Origin: Pasteurella sp049670895
GTDB taxonomy: Bacteria; Pseudomonadota; Gammaproteobacteria; Enterobacterales; Pasteurellaceae
Reading direction: 5' to 3' (one strand)
Length of the DNA: 64,000 bases
NCBI RefSeq assembly: GCF_049670895.1
Contig: NZ_CP187170.1
This document shows, piece by piece, positions 27,027 to 35,184 of the stretch; the stretch's first letter is position 1; each line of letters begins with the position of its first letter. Both the position numbers and the translations under genes were made by a program. The notes under the pieces are model-generated. The model made no database searches. It was not told the DNA's origin and was given only the letters and a program-made list of their open reading frames with translations.

Positions 27027-27185
27027 AATAAAGGAAAGGGGGATAGTTTGCCCGAGAGTGAAATCCACTCGCTGTTCAACGATGTGACCGCTTAATACAT
27101 CGATGGGGTCGCCTTTGACAAACTTTTTCGTCGCTTCGGTATAACGTTTAAGACCTGAATTTTGTGGAAATGAAACCTTTTCCAT
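26934..27185 (-). pseudogene. Truncated Rhs core start
   Basis: The first 52 codons read as the opening of an Rhs core (KKFVKGDPIDVLSGHIVEQ, then VDFTLGQTIPLSF). The frame then runs straight into the spacer repeat, whose sequence supplies the last 30 codons and the stop. Genuine Rhs proteins continue for about 1000 residues of YD repeats, so this is a leftover end. The true start is uncertain. Confidence 0.75.
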
Positions 27186-27212
27186 ATAATCAACCTACGA
27201 ATAAATAAGTAG

Positions 27213-27416
27213 TTATTCTTTTAGGCGTATTACAGCTTCTTTAAGCACAGAATAAAAGTCTTCTAATAAAATGTCATCATAAGAATTGAATAATGTTATT
27301 TTGGGTTTATCTTGCTCCATATTGATCTCAGAAATTAAATGATCTCCAAACCAAACTTCAGCAACTAAATTATCGAAGTGTTCAACACTTGCAATTTCAA
27401 TATTAAATTTTTTCAT
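27213..27416 (-). CDS. Small putative immunity protein
   Basis: This 67-residue protein opens MKKFNIEIASVEHFDNLVAE, a pattern I recognise from small proteins next to polymorphic toxins, with the conserved W-G-D and ISEI core. Its ATG overlaps the TGA of the preceding toxin by four bases, the classic toxin-immunity junction. Probably cytosolic and specific for that toxin. The family name is not recalled with certainty. Confidence 0.65.
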   Translation of the reverse strand: MKKFNIEIASVEHFDNLVAEVWFGDHLISEINMEQDKPKITLFNSYDDILLEDFYSVLKEAVIRLKE

Positions 27417-28183
27417 GGTTCAATAAATCCTATAAAATTTTTACCATTTTGATTAAATCTTATTCCCCCAATAGGAGACTTATATTCAATAATCTCTCCA
27501 TACTTTGCGTGGTGTCTACTAATTATCTTAGTAAGTGGGTTATCTAAAATTTCTTTTACTTTTAGTTCTCCTTGCTTATTTATTTCGGAAGTATTTCCTT
27601 TGGTTTTAGGGAAAATGCTATTATGCCTACTCCCGTGTTTTTGTAATGCTCTCCCTGCTTTCGTAAATCCTGCTCTATCCAGGGTATTTGCCGAATTTAG
27701 CAAAATATCATTGGTAGGAAAGCTTAAACGTTTAATTTTAAAAACCGATTTTCGGTATATATGTTTAGCTCGACCAACAACCGCAGCTCCAACATAAGCC
27801 CCACGCATTGCGATGGATTTTCCTGCTTGTGTAATGGCTTTTCCAATGCCTTTACTTAATAAAGCCGTCAGAGGAACCAGAAATTCTACGGCAAAAAATA
27901 ACGCCTGTTGAGCCCCAGTAAACTCAGACTTCATTTCTAAATAGGTGGCTTGTCCAGAACCGATAAAGACATTAGGAGAGCCTTCAGCGATAGTTGCACT
28001 GCATTCGGTTTTATCGCCTTTGCGGGAAACGGCTTTATTATGGACAAAGACAGTTTCGCTACCTTGTGCAATTTTTTGTTCGGGGGAGTGTCTTGTACAG
28101 GCAACGCTTAATGCTAAATCCACCATCGCTAAGGGCTTGCTGTGAAGAGAAGGAGTAAGCCACTCGTTATAAACGAGCGGCAT
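27413..28183 (-). CDS. PAAR-domain protein with C-terminal toxin tip, no Rhs core
   Basis: Residues about 20-85 carry the Rhs-type PAAR end (SRKGDKTECSATIAEGSPNV). A hydrophobic stretch follows (about 95-135, two possible membrane segments). The last 85 residues are a toxin tip beginning FTKAGRALQKHGSRHNSIFP and ending GGIRFNQNGKNFIGFIEP, a nuclease-type tip seen on CDI and Rhs proteins. The YD-repeat shell is absent, either as a short PAAR effector or by deletion. The ATG at 28183 lies within the spacer repeat, so about the first 13 codons are repeat-derived; an ATG near 28126 may be the functional start. Confidence 0.65.
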   Translation of the reverse strand: MPLVYNEWLTPSLHSKPLAMVDLALSVACTRHSPEQKIAQGSETVFVHNKAVSRKGDKTECSATIAEGSPNVFIGSGQATYLEMKSEFTGAQQALFFAVEFLVPLTALLSKGIGKAITQAGKSIAMRGAYVGAAVVGRAKHIYRKSVFKIKRLSFPTNDILLNSANTLDRAGFTKAGRALQKHGSRHNSIFPKTKGNTSEINKQGELKVKEILDNPLTKIISRHHAKYGEIIEYKSPIGGIRFNQNGKNFIGFIEP

Positions 28184-28190
28184 CGGGGGG
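28141..28190 (+). repeat. Rhs-island spacer repeat, copy 3 (partial)
   Basis: Only the second half of the element remains: GTAAGCCACTCGTTATAAAC through CATC and six G. The palindromic first part is missing; PAAR coding sequence takes its place. Confidence 0.8.
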
Positions 28191-28360
28191 TATTTTCAAA
28201 ACTCAGCCTAAAATATACCGCACTTTTTAATTACAAGTGGTCAGCTTTTATTAAGAACTTGTAAGAAATAATAAAAATATGACTGCTTGAACATTTCGAA
28301 ATAAATGGATTTTTAAAGAGCGAAGTTAGTGATTATGTGGATATAAGTGCTAGCAGAAGA

Positions 28361-28918
28361 TTAAGATAATTCAACTTTGTTAAACTCTTCAAAAATAAAT
28401 CCGTTAAGTTGGTTATCTTCAACTATTTTTTTAAACCTTTCGGTCACAAAAATTTCAGAAATACTTTCATCTATACAAAATAGATCGTCAATAGGAAGTT
28501 TCTCTTTGTGTAAGACAAATTTATATATTCTAAATCCGTTTGGATATCTATCATATTCTGATTTATTTAAATCTAAAACACCCGAGTATGATTTTACAGG
28601 GTAGAATCCTAAAAACTTTTTTTTCTTACTTTGTGTAATGATATCTAAAATTTGTCCTGATTTTAATATATCACCGAAAACATTAATTGCTTTTTCACTA
28701 AAAACACAAAATGGTAATAAACTACTACTAAAATCAAACTGATAATTTTTCTTACCATTTTCGTTTGATGTTAAGACTAAAGAAATAGGCTGGTATTTTA
28801 AAAATGGATTCCATTTTTGTTTCATTGCTTTTCCGATAATACTTTCATCCGTAAGATCTAAATCTTCAATAAATGAACTATTATCAGTTGGATTTCCACG
28901 CAGTTTATATATTTTCAT
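28361..28918 (-). CDS. Putative Imm11-like immunity protein
   Basis: This 185-residue soluble protein opens MKIYKLRGNPTDNSSFIEDL and shows the late FRIYKFVLHKEKLPIDDLF segment, resembling the Imm11 (DUF1629) family of immunity proteins. It lies just after the AHH nuclease tip on the same strand, preceded by AAGGGAG, which fits an immunity role against that toxin. The Imm11 call is from memory of family pattern; its pairing with AHH is inferred from position. Confidence 0.6.
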   Translation of the reverse strand: MKIYKLRGNPTDNSSFIEDLDLTDESIIGKAMKQKWNPFLKYQPISLVLTSNENGKKNYQFDFSSSLLPFCVFSEKAINVFGDILKSGQILDIITQSKKKKFLGFYPVKSYSGVLDLNKSEYDRYPNGFRIYKFVLHKEKLPIDDLFCIDESISEIFVTERFKKIVEDNQLNGFIFEEFNKVELS

Positions 28919-28933
28919 AGTAACTCCCTTAAT

Positions 28934-29395
28934 TTACGTTAGTATTGTTTTCCAAGATTCATTTCTAGGAGCTCTTTGTAATATATCTCTAATGATATTT
29001 AATTCTTTTAGAACCCCGATTTGCCATTTATAACATCAGCTTCAGATATACGCTTATTAATTGCATCGATATATTCATTAGGATGTCTGCCATTGTGTAA
29101 TACTTCATTTATAGTAGAGTTATAATCAATCTTATGTTTATCTAATATCTTTCTCGCTGGTTCTGCACTAACTGCTCCTTCAGGAATTATATTATGTGCT
29201 ACTGAGTGTGTTGGTCTCACTATGCCAGCATTTTCCATGGCTTTGTTCAGTTGGCAACTGGATAAGTCAAACGGATCAATCCACCCAATAGGATTGTGAG
29301 TATATGAATCGGGTAACTCGAAATATAATTCCCACTTTCTGGGCCGTAATAACAGAAGTGGTTATAGGCTAATCCATTTTCTGTGGTCGGAGTAT
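28934..29395 (-). pseudogene. Rhs remnant with frameshifted AHH nuclease tip
   Basis: From about 29395 to 29240 a battered Rhs core end can be read in several frames (ESGNYISS-like, then YTHNPIGWIDPFDLS). The toxin follows: SVAHNIIPEGAVSAEPARKI, IDYNSTINEV and LHNGRHPNEYIDA, the AHH HNH-nuclease pattern. The frame stops early at NGKSGF (stop near 29008) because of a shift at a run of four G. One base changed there would extend it through LKELNIIRDILQRAPRNESW to a stop at 28934, a normal AHH end. Confidence 0.7.
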
Positions 29396-29399
29396 TGTC

Positions 29400-29492
29400 C
29401 TATTCCCAAAAAGTGCAAAATTTAGAGAGAGTGACCGCTTGTTGTGAAGAAAAAGAGTAAGCCACTCGTTATAAACGAGTGGTATCGGGGGG
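29400..29492 (+). repeat. Rhs-island spacer repeat, copy 4
   Basis: Near-complete copy. Hairpin CACTCGTTATAAACGAGTGG is perfect here and the end is six G. It truncates an immunity gene at 29493. Confidence 0.85.
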
Positions 29493-29549
29493 CAATATAA
29501 TTTCCTGAAGCCCAACAATAACAGCATCATTAAATAACCATTTTTTCAT
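29469..29549 (-). pseudogene. Immunity gene truncated by a spacer repeat
   Basis: ATG 29549 overlaps the TGA of the HNH toxin tail (ATGA). The frame reads MKKWLFNDAVIVGLQEIILP and then enters the repeat (PDTTRL, stop). Only about 19 native codons survive, so no function is expected. The family cannot be named from this piece. Confidence 0.6.
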
Positions 29550-29705
29550 AAATTATCCTCTTTATCAGACTTTAGTCTATTTTCTTTACGTGATAAGACT
29601 TGTGTATTACTGTAGCTATTTGAGCCACCTTTACTTCTCGCTTTTATATGATCTATTTTCCTGCTTGCATAACTGCATTTTCCAATGCCTTTGTTAAAAA
29701 CAAAA
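29546..29705 (-). pseudogene. HNH nuclease toxin tail fragment
   Basis: An open frame of about 50 codons contains KIDHIKARSKGGSNSYSNTQ, then VLSRKENRLKSDK. This is the second half of an HNH nuclease (D-H-I, GGSN, N and K positions). It lacks a start codon and its export domain. It begins right after the PoNi stop and ends overlapping its truncated immunity gene. Confidence 0.7.
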
Positions 29706-29708
29706 GTC

Positions 29709-30476
29709 TTATGATTTTTTATAATGCACTAAATCATAAGGATAATATTGTTGGTCTTTTAGAATGCTATCGTCTAAACCTAATATTTTTACTAATGCAC
29801 CGCTTTCAAAAGACCAGTAGCCACAATGTGTGCCATGAGGGGATTTGTGGGTTTCTTGGATTAGGTCTTGGCGTTTTAGAGCGGAAAACCAATTTTTTTG
29901 TAAATAGATTTTTAATTTATTGACAGCTTTAGATTTATCTGTGTTTGATACTTCAATTATTTCCCTTAGTAGGGCATAAGGTTTAGCAATCATAAAGTCC
30001 TTATGCACTTTATTTCCAAAGCTACATTGTTGAAATAGAAAATCCAGCAAATGATCTTTTATTTCAAAATCCTCTTTTCTTTCAGGATCAAAAAATATTT
30101 CATATAGCTTATATTGAGCTTCATGTAAATCTAAAATAATTGCTATTGAAAGTATATTTAACATTGTGGTATACCCACCTGTGTGCTTCCATATCTCATA
30201 CATAATTTCTAGTACTTTCGTGTATTCAAGATTAAAAGTATCTATATCATAGCCTGACGAGTAGGTGGCAAGCATAATATCTTCTTGATACATTAAAATA
30301 GCTCGTTTGGTACTTTCAATAATATCTTTATTAGGGTTTGGATAACGTTGAATACCATTGTGTTCATCGTATTCCAAAGCCAAAATATTTGTTCGAAATT
30401 CAGCTATTGTTTTTTTATTGAAAGTAATCATTTTGTTATAATTCTCAAATGTGTTTAACTTATCTCTAAGTTTCAT
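29709..30476 (-). CDS. PoNi-type immunity protein (DUF1910/DUF1911)
   Basis: I chose ATG 30476 (255 residues) because AAGGAAAAG precedes it; the longer frame to 30506 has no such site. The C-terminal domain carries the DUF1911 pattern HGTHCGYWSFESGALVKILG and a final YYPYDLVHYK. PoNi proteins neutralise PoNe DNase effectors of type VI and other contact systems. No intact PoNe is present: only a 55-codon tail lies upstream. The gene appears intact, so it may act as an orphan immunity. Confidence 0.78.
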   Translation of the reverse strand: MKLRDKLNTFENYNKMITFNKKTIAEFRTNILALEYDEHNGIQRYPNPNKDIIESTKRAILMYQEDIMLATYSSGYDIDTFNLEYTKVLEIMYEIWKHTGGYTTMLNILSIAIILDLHEAQYKLYEIFFDPERKEDFEIKDHLLDFLFQQCSFGNKVHKDFMIAKPYALLREIIEVSNTDKSKAVNKLKIYLQKNWFSALKRQDLIQETHKSPHGTHCGYWSFESGALVKILGLDDSILKDQQYYPYDLVHYKKS

Positions 30477-30496
30477 TTGCTTTTCCTTTTTTACGT

Positions 30497-30664
30497 TTAC
30501 GACCATATACCAATCTTATTCGCATATTTATCTAGTCGGAAGGTCATGACATTTCCTGCACTATCGATTTTACTGAGTACTCTATCAATATTACCATTAT
30601 ATAATTCTTTGATGATGTCTACTTTAGTTCCTGGGGCTAAATGTTCTAGGCGGATTTCCAACAT
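30497..30664 (-). pseudogene. Toxin tail fragment upstream of PoNi
   Basis: A 55-codon frame (MLEIRLEHLAPGTKVDIIKE ... YANKIGIWS) ends 21 bases before the PoNi start. It has the position of a toxin C-terminus. I do not recognise a nuclease motif in it and cannot say it derives from PoNe. Confidence 0.5.
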
Positions 30665-30794
30665 TATTTCTCGGTATCAGCATATTTCTAGCTGAATTTA
30701 TTTCCTCGAAATTGGCTTGCTGTACATTATCCAACAAATGTGCAGGGTGTTCGTCTAACTTAATGACTTCCTGACTTAAACGACTTTTTCTCAT
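30664..30794 (-). pseudogene. IS1016-type transposase start fused to toxin remnant
   Basis: ATG 30794 begins MRKSRLSQ, identical to the start I recall for IS1016-group transposases, and then departs abruptly (EVIKLDEHPAHLLDNVQQAN) from that family. The frame closes after about 50 codons. It lies 36 bp inside the right 17-bp terminal-repeat-like sequence, where a transposase start is expected. I read it as an IS end joined to unrelated toxin-region DNA by deletion. Confidence 0.55.
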
Positions 30795-30829
30795 TTGGCT
30801 ATTCTTAACCTAAATAGCGTTTTTAGTCT

Positions 30830-30846
30830 TTATCTAGGAGAGCCCC
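30830..30846 (-). repeat. Right copy of 17-bp inverted sequence bordering the Rhs island
   Basis: On the minus strand GGGGCTCTCCTAGATAA, differing at two positions from the left copy at 25180-25196. Confidence 0.6.
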
Positions 30847-30966
30847 TAAATTTGATATAAGCCACGTTTTTTATCAGGGAAATTATGCTATGATCTCGCC
30901 CAACTTAATCAAATAAGGAGATTGATTGAGTGTGTTATGGAATAAAAGAAAAATAAAGGACTTACA

Positions 30967-33900
30967 ATGAAAATAAGATCGAAAATTACCAACGAGAATA
31001 CCTATAAAATTCTCACTCCAATCCTATCTAGTATGCTTGTCGCCTGTGGTGGCGGTGGAGGTGGTGGTGCCCCTTCTCACTCATCTGCACCAGTGAATCC
31101 TTCAGAAAATGTCAATTCACCTCAAGTGTCGCCTAGTTTAGCGGGCGAGGTTTCATCTACGCCAACTGTTACTGCACTTTCTTCTTTCAATTCGCTTGCT
31201 GAAGTAACCCATACAGTAACGGAAACTATTGCGAATCATGTGCATTTGACGACCAATACACTAACCGCATTGCAAGATCAGCATAAAGAGAGATTTGCCC
31301 ACTCCCAAGCACATTTTTTGGGTGTATATCAGGAAACCATCCCAACGCTAGTGCAAAGTGATGAAGGCAAAATACAGGATATTGGGATTGTAGATACGTT
31401 TTTTTATGAATCTAAAGGATTAAGAGACAAAACAACACTCAAAACTCGAATGCTTTCTATTAACCAAGAAGGTAAAGCTGAGACAGATAAACGTGATCAT
31501 GGCACCATGGTGGCACAGGTTATTGCCATAACCAACGATCAGTCCAAAATGCACGGGGAATCAATTGCAATAGAAGGTAAACGATATTCTTCAAATGACC
31601 ACTCAGTACAAGCGAGACAAGTTTCTGTGAATATCGATCATTATCAACGTTTGATCAAAAAAGGCGTAAAAATTTTTAACAATTCTTATGGAACAGCTTC
31701 ACATAAGGGAGCATCTAAAGCGAGCTATGTGAACGAGCTAGGCAAACTGGCTAACGAAGATAAGATTTTTATTTGGGCTGCAGGTAACCAAAGTTTGGAG
31801 TTGGCATCGTTGGAATCACGCCACCCAACGCATGATCAAAATGCTCGAAATGGTTGGATTACCGTGGCAGCTACGACACAGGATTTTAATAAAAAGACGA
31901 CCTACTCAAATAAAATCGGAGAGGAGGCCCAAAACTGGGGGATCACCGCCTTAGGGGATTATCAAATTCCTCTTCCTCAAGAGGAATGCCCACCAGAGGA
32001 TAGCAAAAAGCCTCGCGGTTGTTACCATACGATTCTGGGCACCTCATTTGCCACACCTGCGGTGACTGCCACCGTGGCAAATGTGTGGAATAAATACCCT
32101 TGGATGGACAACCATCTTGTGGTGGTGACGGTGCTATCCACCGCCAATAAAATAGGGACTAGAGATTTAACGGAGGGACCGAGCCCAGAATTTGGCTGGG
32201 GGCTACTGAATAATGACAGAGCATTACTCGGTCCTGCTCGATTAGACAAACGTTTGTTAACCAATCGAGATACAAATGACCTTCTTACCGTAAAGTTTGA
32301 TCATCGCCTCTATGAGAAAAAAGAGAAGCTCACTTGGGCAAATGATTTAGTGGGTGATGCAGGTATTCGTAAACAAGGTTCGGGTACCCTATATCTTAAA
32401 GGGGATAATCGTTATACGGGCGATACGGTCATCGAAAATGGGGCATTGGAGTTTTCAAGGGCACTTAGTCATTCGAAAGTAAAAATCCAACCGCACGGTG
32501 CATTAATTGCGAGAAACTCCAATTCACAGGTTACCATTGGAAATGAAAAAGACAATGTGGGTACCTATGTCTTGAACAATGATGGCGGAAAGCTCGGCGT
32601 GTATGGACAAGGGCTTAAGCTAACTGGAAATTATAAAGGCACCAATAAAGCCAAAATTGCGATTGATATTGATACGGCTCAACTTGAGGTTACAGGCACG
32701 CTAGATATGGGCAATGGCTACATTGTGGCGGATATTGAGAATACTGAACTTCCATCAAGAACTAAAACCACTCAAAAAACGATTATTAAAGCAAACAAAA
32801 TAGAGAATTATGATGGTGATTATGCCGTATCAAAAAATGTCTCTAAATATATTAATATTTCTCATTTGGGTAAAAAAGAAAATAATATTGAAGTTGAATA
32901 CAAGAGAAATGACACTAAATATATCTTCAAAGAGATTAATTACCCTATCACCGCAAGTATTTTTAGTGCAGGGGAAAATATAGATAAAGCATTGGATGAA
33001 TTAGCAGAGAATACCGCCAAAACGGATGCCCAGCCAAGCTATGCGACACTGATGAGCGTCGATATGCGTGCCGCTGTGGCGAAGATTATGCAAGCCGATG
33101 TTAACGATTTACCACAAATTGTAAAATCCTTGTCTGGCGAAATTTATGCGTCTAGCCAAAATTTGATGTTCAAACAAAGTCAAGTGTTCAATCGCACATT
33201 AAGCACACGTATTGCCTCCTTGTTGACCTCAGAGAAAAGTGGGGTTTGGGCAGATGGGCTATATGCGAAAAATCACATACGTCAAACGGGCTATTCTCAC
33301 CTACAGGCTAGCACAACAGGGACACAACTTGGGGTGGATGGTAAATTTGATGACATGACTTTAGGCGCCGCCGTGGTCGTCGGCAATACTCATGCCACAC
33401 TGAATGAAAATGCGGGCAGTATCAAGAGCAAGCACACCAGTTTATCGCTTTATGGTGCCTATGATTTTGGTCCATTCTATCTCAGTGGCCGAGTGGGTAT
33501 GACAAAGGCTGACAGCAAAGTGGATCGCATGGTGATTGATAAACCGACAACCGCCTCTTATCAAAGTCATATTTATCACCTTTATACTGAATTAGGCACA
33601 CAACTTGCTATGAATAAAGTGAGTTTAAATCCTTTTTTTGCCAGTGAGATGAGCATCATTTCACGAGGACAATTTGGCGAAAATGTTGCCTTTGGTATTC
33701 ATTCAGATAAAAAACGTTATGATGTGAATGCTTTTGTTGTGGGCGTTCGTGGTGCATTAGATTTTGAGAAAATACGCTTGTTTGCCAATATCGCACATGC
33801 ATATACGCCAAATCCACAACAGTTTGATTTTGATGCAAAATTTAGAGATACCACAAGCAATATCCTGATCAAAGGGGCAATGCAAGCAAAACATAATACA

Positions 33901-34029
33901 CTTTTTGATGCTGGGTTAGCCTATAAAATCACCAATAATTTCACCTTAGAATCAAAATACAGCTTATCGATTCAAGAGGGGAAAAAAGAAGGCACTATCT
34001 TAAGTATCGGGGGCGTATATTATTTTTAA
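30967..34029 (+). CDS. Lipoprotein subtilisin autotransporter (NalP/SphB1-like)
   Basis: This 1020-residue type Va secreted protease has a signal peptide with lipobox SMLVAC, then a glycine run, as in NalP and SphB1. The S8 triad is complete: Asp143 (IGIVDT), His178 (RDHGTMVA), Ser360 (GTSFATP), with oxyanion Asn in WAAGNQ. An autotransporter-repeat block (GSGTLYLKGDNRYTGDTVIE) and a passenger helix stretch follow. The C-terminal beta-barrel (about 740-1020) ends in YYF. SphB1 matures the two-partner adhesin FHA in Bordetella, so this enzyme could process the nearby CdiA (inference). Confidence 0.9.
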   Translation: MKIRSKITNENTYKILTPILSSMLVACGGGGGGGAPSHSSAPVNPSENVNSPQVSPSLAGEVSSTPTVTALSSFNSLAEVTHTVTETIANHVHLTTNTLTALQDQHKERFAHSQAHFLGVYQETIPTLVQSDEGKIQDIGIVDTFFYESKGLRDKTTLKTRMLSINQEGKAETDKRDHGTMVAQVIAITNDQSKMHGESIAIEGKRYSSNDHSVQARQVSVNIDHYQRLIKKGVKIFNNSYGTASHKGASKASYVNELGKLANEDKIFIWAAGNQSLELASLESRHPTHDQNARNGWITVAATTQDFNKKTTYSNKIGEEAQNWGITALGDYQIPLPQEECPPEDSKKPRGCYHTILGTSFATPAVTATVANVWNKYPWMDNHLVVVTVLSTANKIGTRDLTEGPSPEFGWGLLNNDRALLGPARLDKRLLTNRDTNDLLTVKFDHRLYEKKEKLTWANDLVGDAGIRKQGSGTLYLKGDNRYTGDTVIENGALEFSRALSHSKVKIQPHGALIARNSNSQVTIGNEKDNVGTYVLNNDGGKLGVYGQGLKLTGNYKGTNKAKIAIDIDTAQLEVTGTLDMGNGYIVADIENTELPSRTKTTQKTIIKANKIENYDGDYAVSKNVSKYINISHLGKKENNIEVEYKRNDTKYIFKEINYPITASIFSAGENIDKALDELAENTAKTDAQPSYATLMSVDMRAAVAKIMQADVNDLPQIVKSLSGEIYASSQNLMFKQSQVFNRTLSTRIASLLTSEKSGVWADGLYAKNHIRQTGYSHLQASTTGTQLGVDGKFDDMTLGAAVVVGNTHATLNENAGSIKSKHTSLSLYGAYDFGPFYLSGRVGMTKADSKVDRMVIDKPTTASYQSHIYHLYTELGTQLAMNKVSLNPFFASEMSIISRGQFGENVAFGIHSDKKRYDVNAFVVGVRGALDFEKIRLFANIAHAYTPNPQQFDFDAKFRDTTSNILIKGAMQAKHNTLFDAGLAYKITNNFTLESKYSLSIQEGKKEGTILSIGGVYYF

Positions 34030-34055
34030 TATAAACTTAAACGCATATCCATCGT

Positions 34056-34205
34056 AAAAGTGCGGTCAATTTCAAAAAAGTTTTACTTTGAGAAATTGAC
34101 CGTTTTTGTATCATGGAGATGATGTGAGCAATTGATATTCTGTTTGTATTCACTAGCGTATGCTTTGATTGAAGCACTCGTTAAAGAGGAGTGCTAGCGG
34201 TGGGG
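34056..34205 (+). repeat. CDI spacer repeat A, full copy 1
   Basis: 150 bp: AAAAGTGCGGTCAATTTC and its inverted partner AAATTGACCG with T run (a terminator carrying an uptake signal), then TATCATGGAGATGATGTGAG and about 60 bp more, then hairpin GCACTCGTTAAAGAGGAGTG, CTAGCGG and a G run. Coding remains of a toxin start directly after. The T run ends the autotransporter transcript. Confidence 0.88.
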
Positions 34206-34329
34206 TGGTGGAAGCAGAAAAGCACATATTAGGGATGACTCAAGAGGACATTTTTATGGTGAGAATGATCCTCAAAATAGGGGACCTCACTTTAACGACG
34301 AAAAAGGAAATCACTATGATTATAAATGA
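34198..34329 (+). pseudogene. Toxin tail fragment 1
   Basis: In frame after the repeat's own TAG: GGSRKAHIRDDSRGHFYGEN, then DPQNRGPHFNDEKGNHYDYK and TGA at 34327-34329. The His/Asp/Asn-rich end looks like the tip of a nuclease-type polymorphic toxin, but I cannot name the family. There is no start codon. Its last codons overlap the immunity start at 34316 by 14 bases. Confidence 0.65.
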
Positions 34330-34915
34330 TGTTGTTGTAAGAAAAGCAACAGATATTAGAAAGAAAAATGATATAGCAAATTTCCCTCAAAAGTACTTTA
34401 CTCCATTTCATAATGTTTCAGCGATAAGTTTTGAAGTGCTAAATATGGATTCTTTTAGAGGAAAGTATTGGATTCTAAAAAATTTTTTAGCATTGAACTA
34501 TCCAAATGAAAAAAAATTAAGTTTTGTTATTCAACTATCTGAACAGCCAAATCAAAAAAGCATCAAGTTTAAAGGTATTTGGAGAATACTAAATTTTTCA
34601 GGTGTTAATATTGATTTTTTTTATAATAGAAAGGAACTTTTTTATGAATCTAATTCGAAGCTGAATATGGTAGGATATGCTGAGGTCGATATTGAGCACA
34701 TAGAGTTTATGATTAAGCTGATAAATGATGTCGATTATTTATATTTTTCTTTAGGGGGAAATGACATTTTTTTTGATAATTATGAAAAGTGGATAAATTA
34801 TAAACTAAATAATAATAAGTCAGTTTTATTTTTTTTAGAAGACTTATGGGGAGGTGAAAATGAAATGGTTGTTATTGATAAAAACATCAATGTATTAAAA
34901 TTAAGAATTACTTAA
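34316..34915 (+). CDS. Putative immunity protein for toxin tail 1
   Basis: I chose ATG 34316 (199 residues), seven bases after AAGGA and overlapping the toxin tail. The frame is open from 34169, but those 49 codons come from the spacer repeat and an out-of-frame reading of the toxin. The protein is soluble, rich in aromatic residues and lysine, and starts MIINDVVVRKATDIRKKND. No family recognised. It is notably AT-rich compared with core genes. Confidence 0.6.
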   Translation: MIINDVVVRKATDIRKKNDIANFPQKYFTPFHNVSAISFEVLNMDSFRGKYWILKNFLALNYPNEKKLSFVIQLSEQPNQKSIKFKGIWRILNFSGVNIDFFYNRKELFYESNSKLNMVGYAEVDIEHIEFMIKLINDVDYLYFSLGGNDIFFDNYEKWINYKLNNNKSVLFFLEDLWGGENEMVVIDKNINVLKLRIT

Positions 34916-34973
34916 GATTAAAATAAATAGTTTTCTATTGAGTTCTCTATCTTTTCTTAGTGTTATTAAAGCC

Positions 34974-35010
34974 CAGAGATAGCACTCGTGTCCACACGAG
35001 TGCCAGCTTG
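34974..35010 (+). repeat. Hairpin repeat B, copy 1
   Basis: GCACTCGTGTCCACACGAGTGC (34982-35003; perfect 9-bp stem) is flanked by GCCCAGAGATA and CAGCTTGAG. Other copies are at 36869 and 45241. Confidence 0.8.
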
Positions 35011-35184
35011 AGAGATGAGTAATAGGTGCCCTACCTGTGTTCACAAGTTGTAGTTTTATTTAAGTACTCGTTAAAGATGGGGTATTTGATAAAAATTGAT
35101 AGAAAATAGATCTCAGGGCAGCTGTTATTGTAGGGCGTATAATTAATAAAGCACATTTAAAGTAGGAACATGAGGTGGTGAATA

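Noticed and set aside
31051..31071. Phase-variable poly-G tract in the autotransporter
   Set aside because: The glycine run is encoded by mixed codons (GGT, GGC, GGA), not by a homopolymer.
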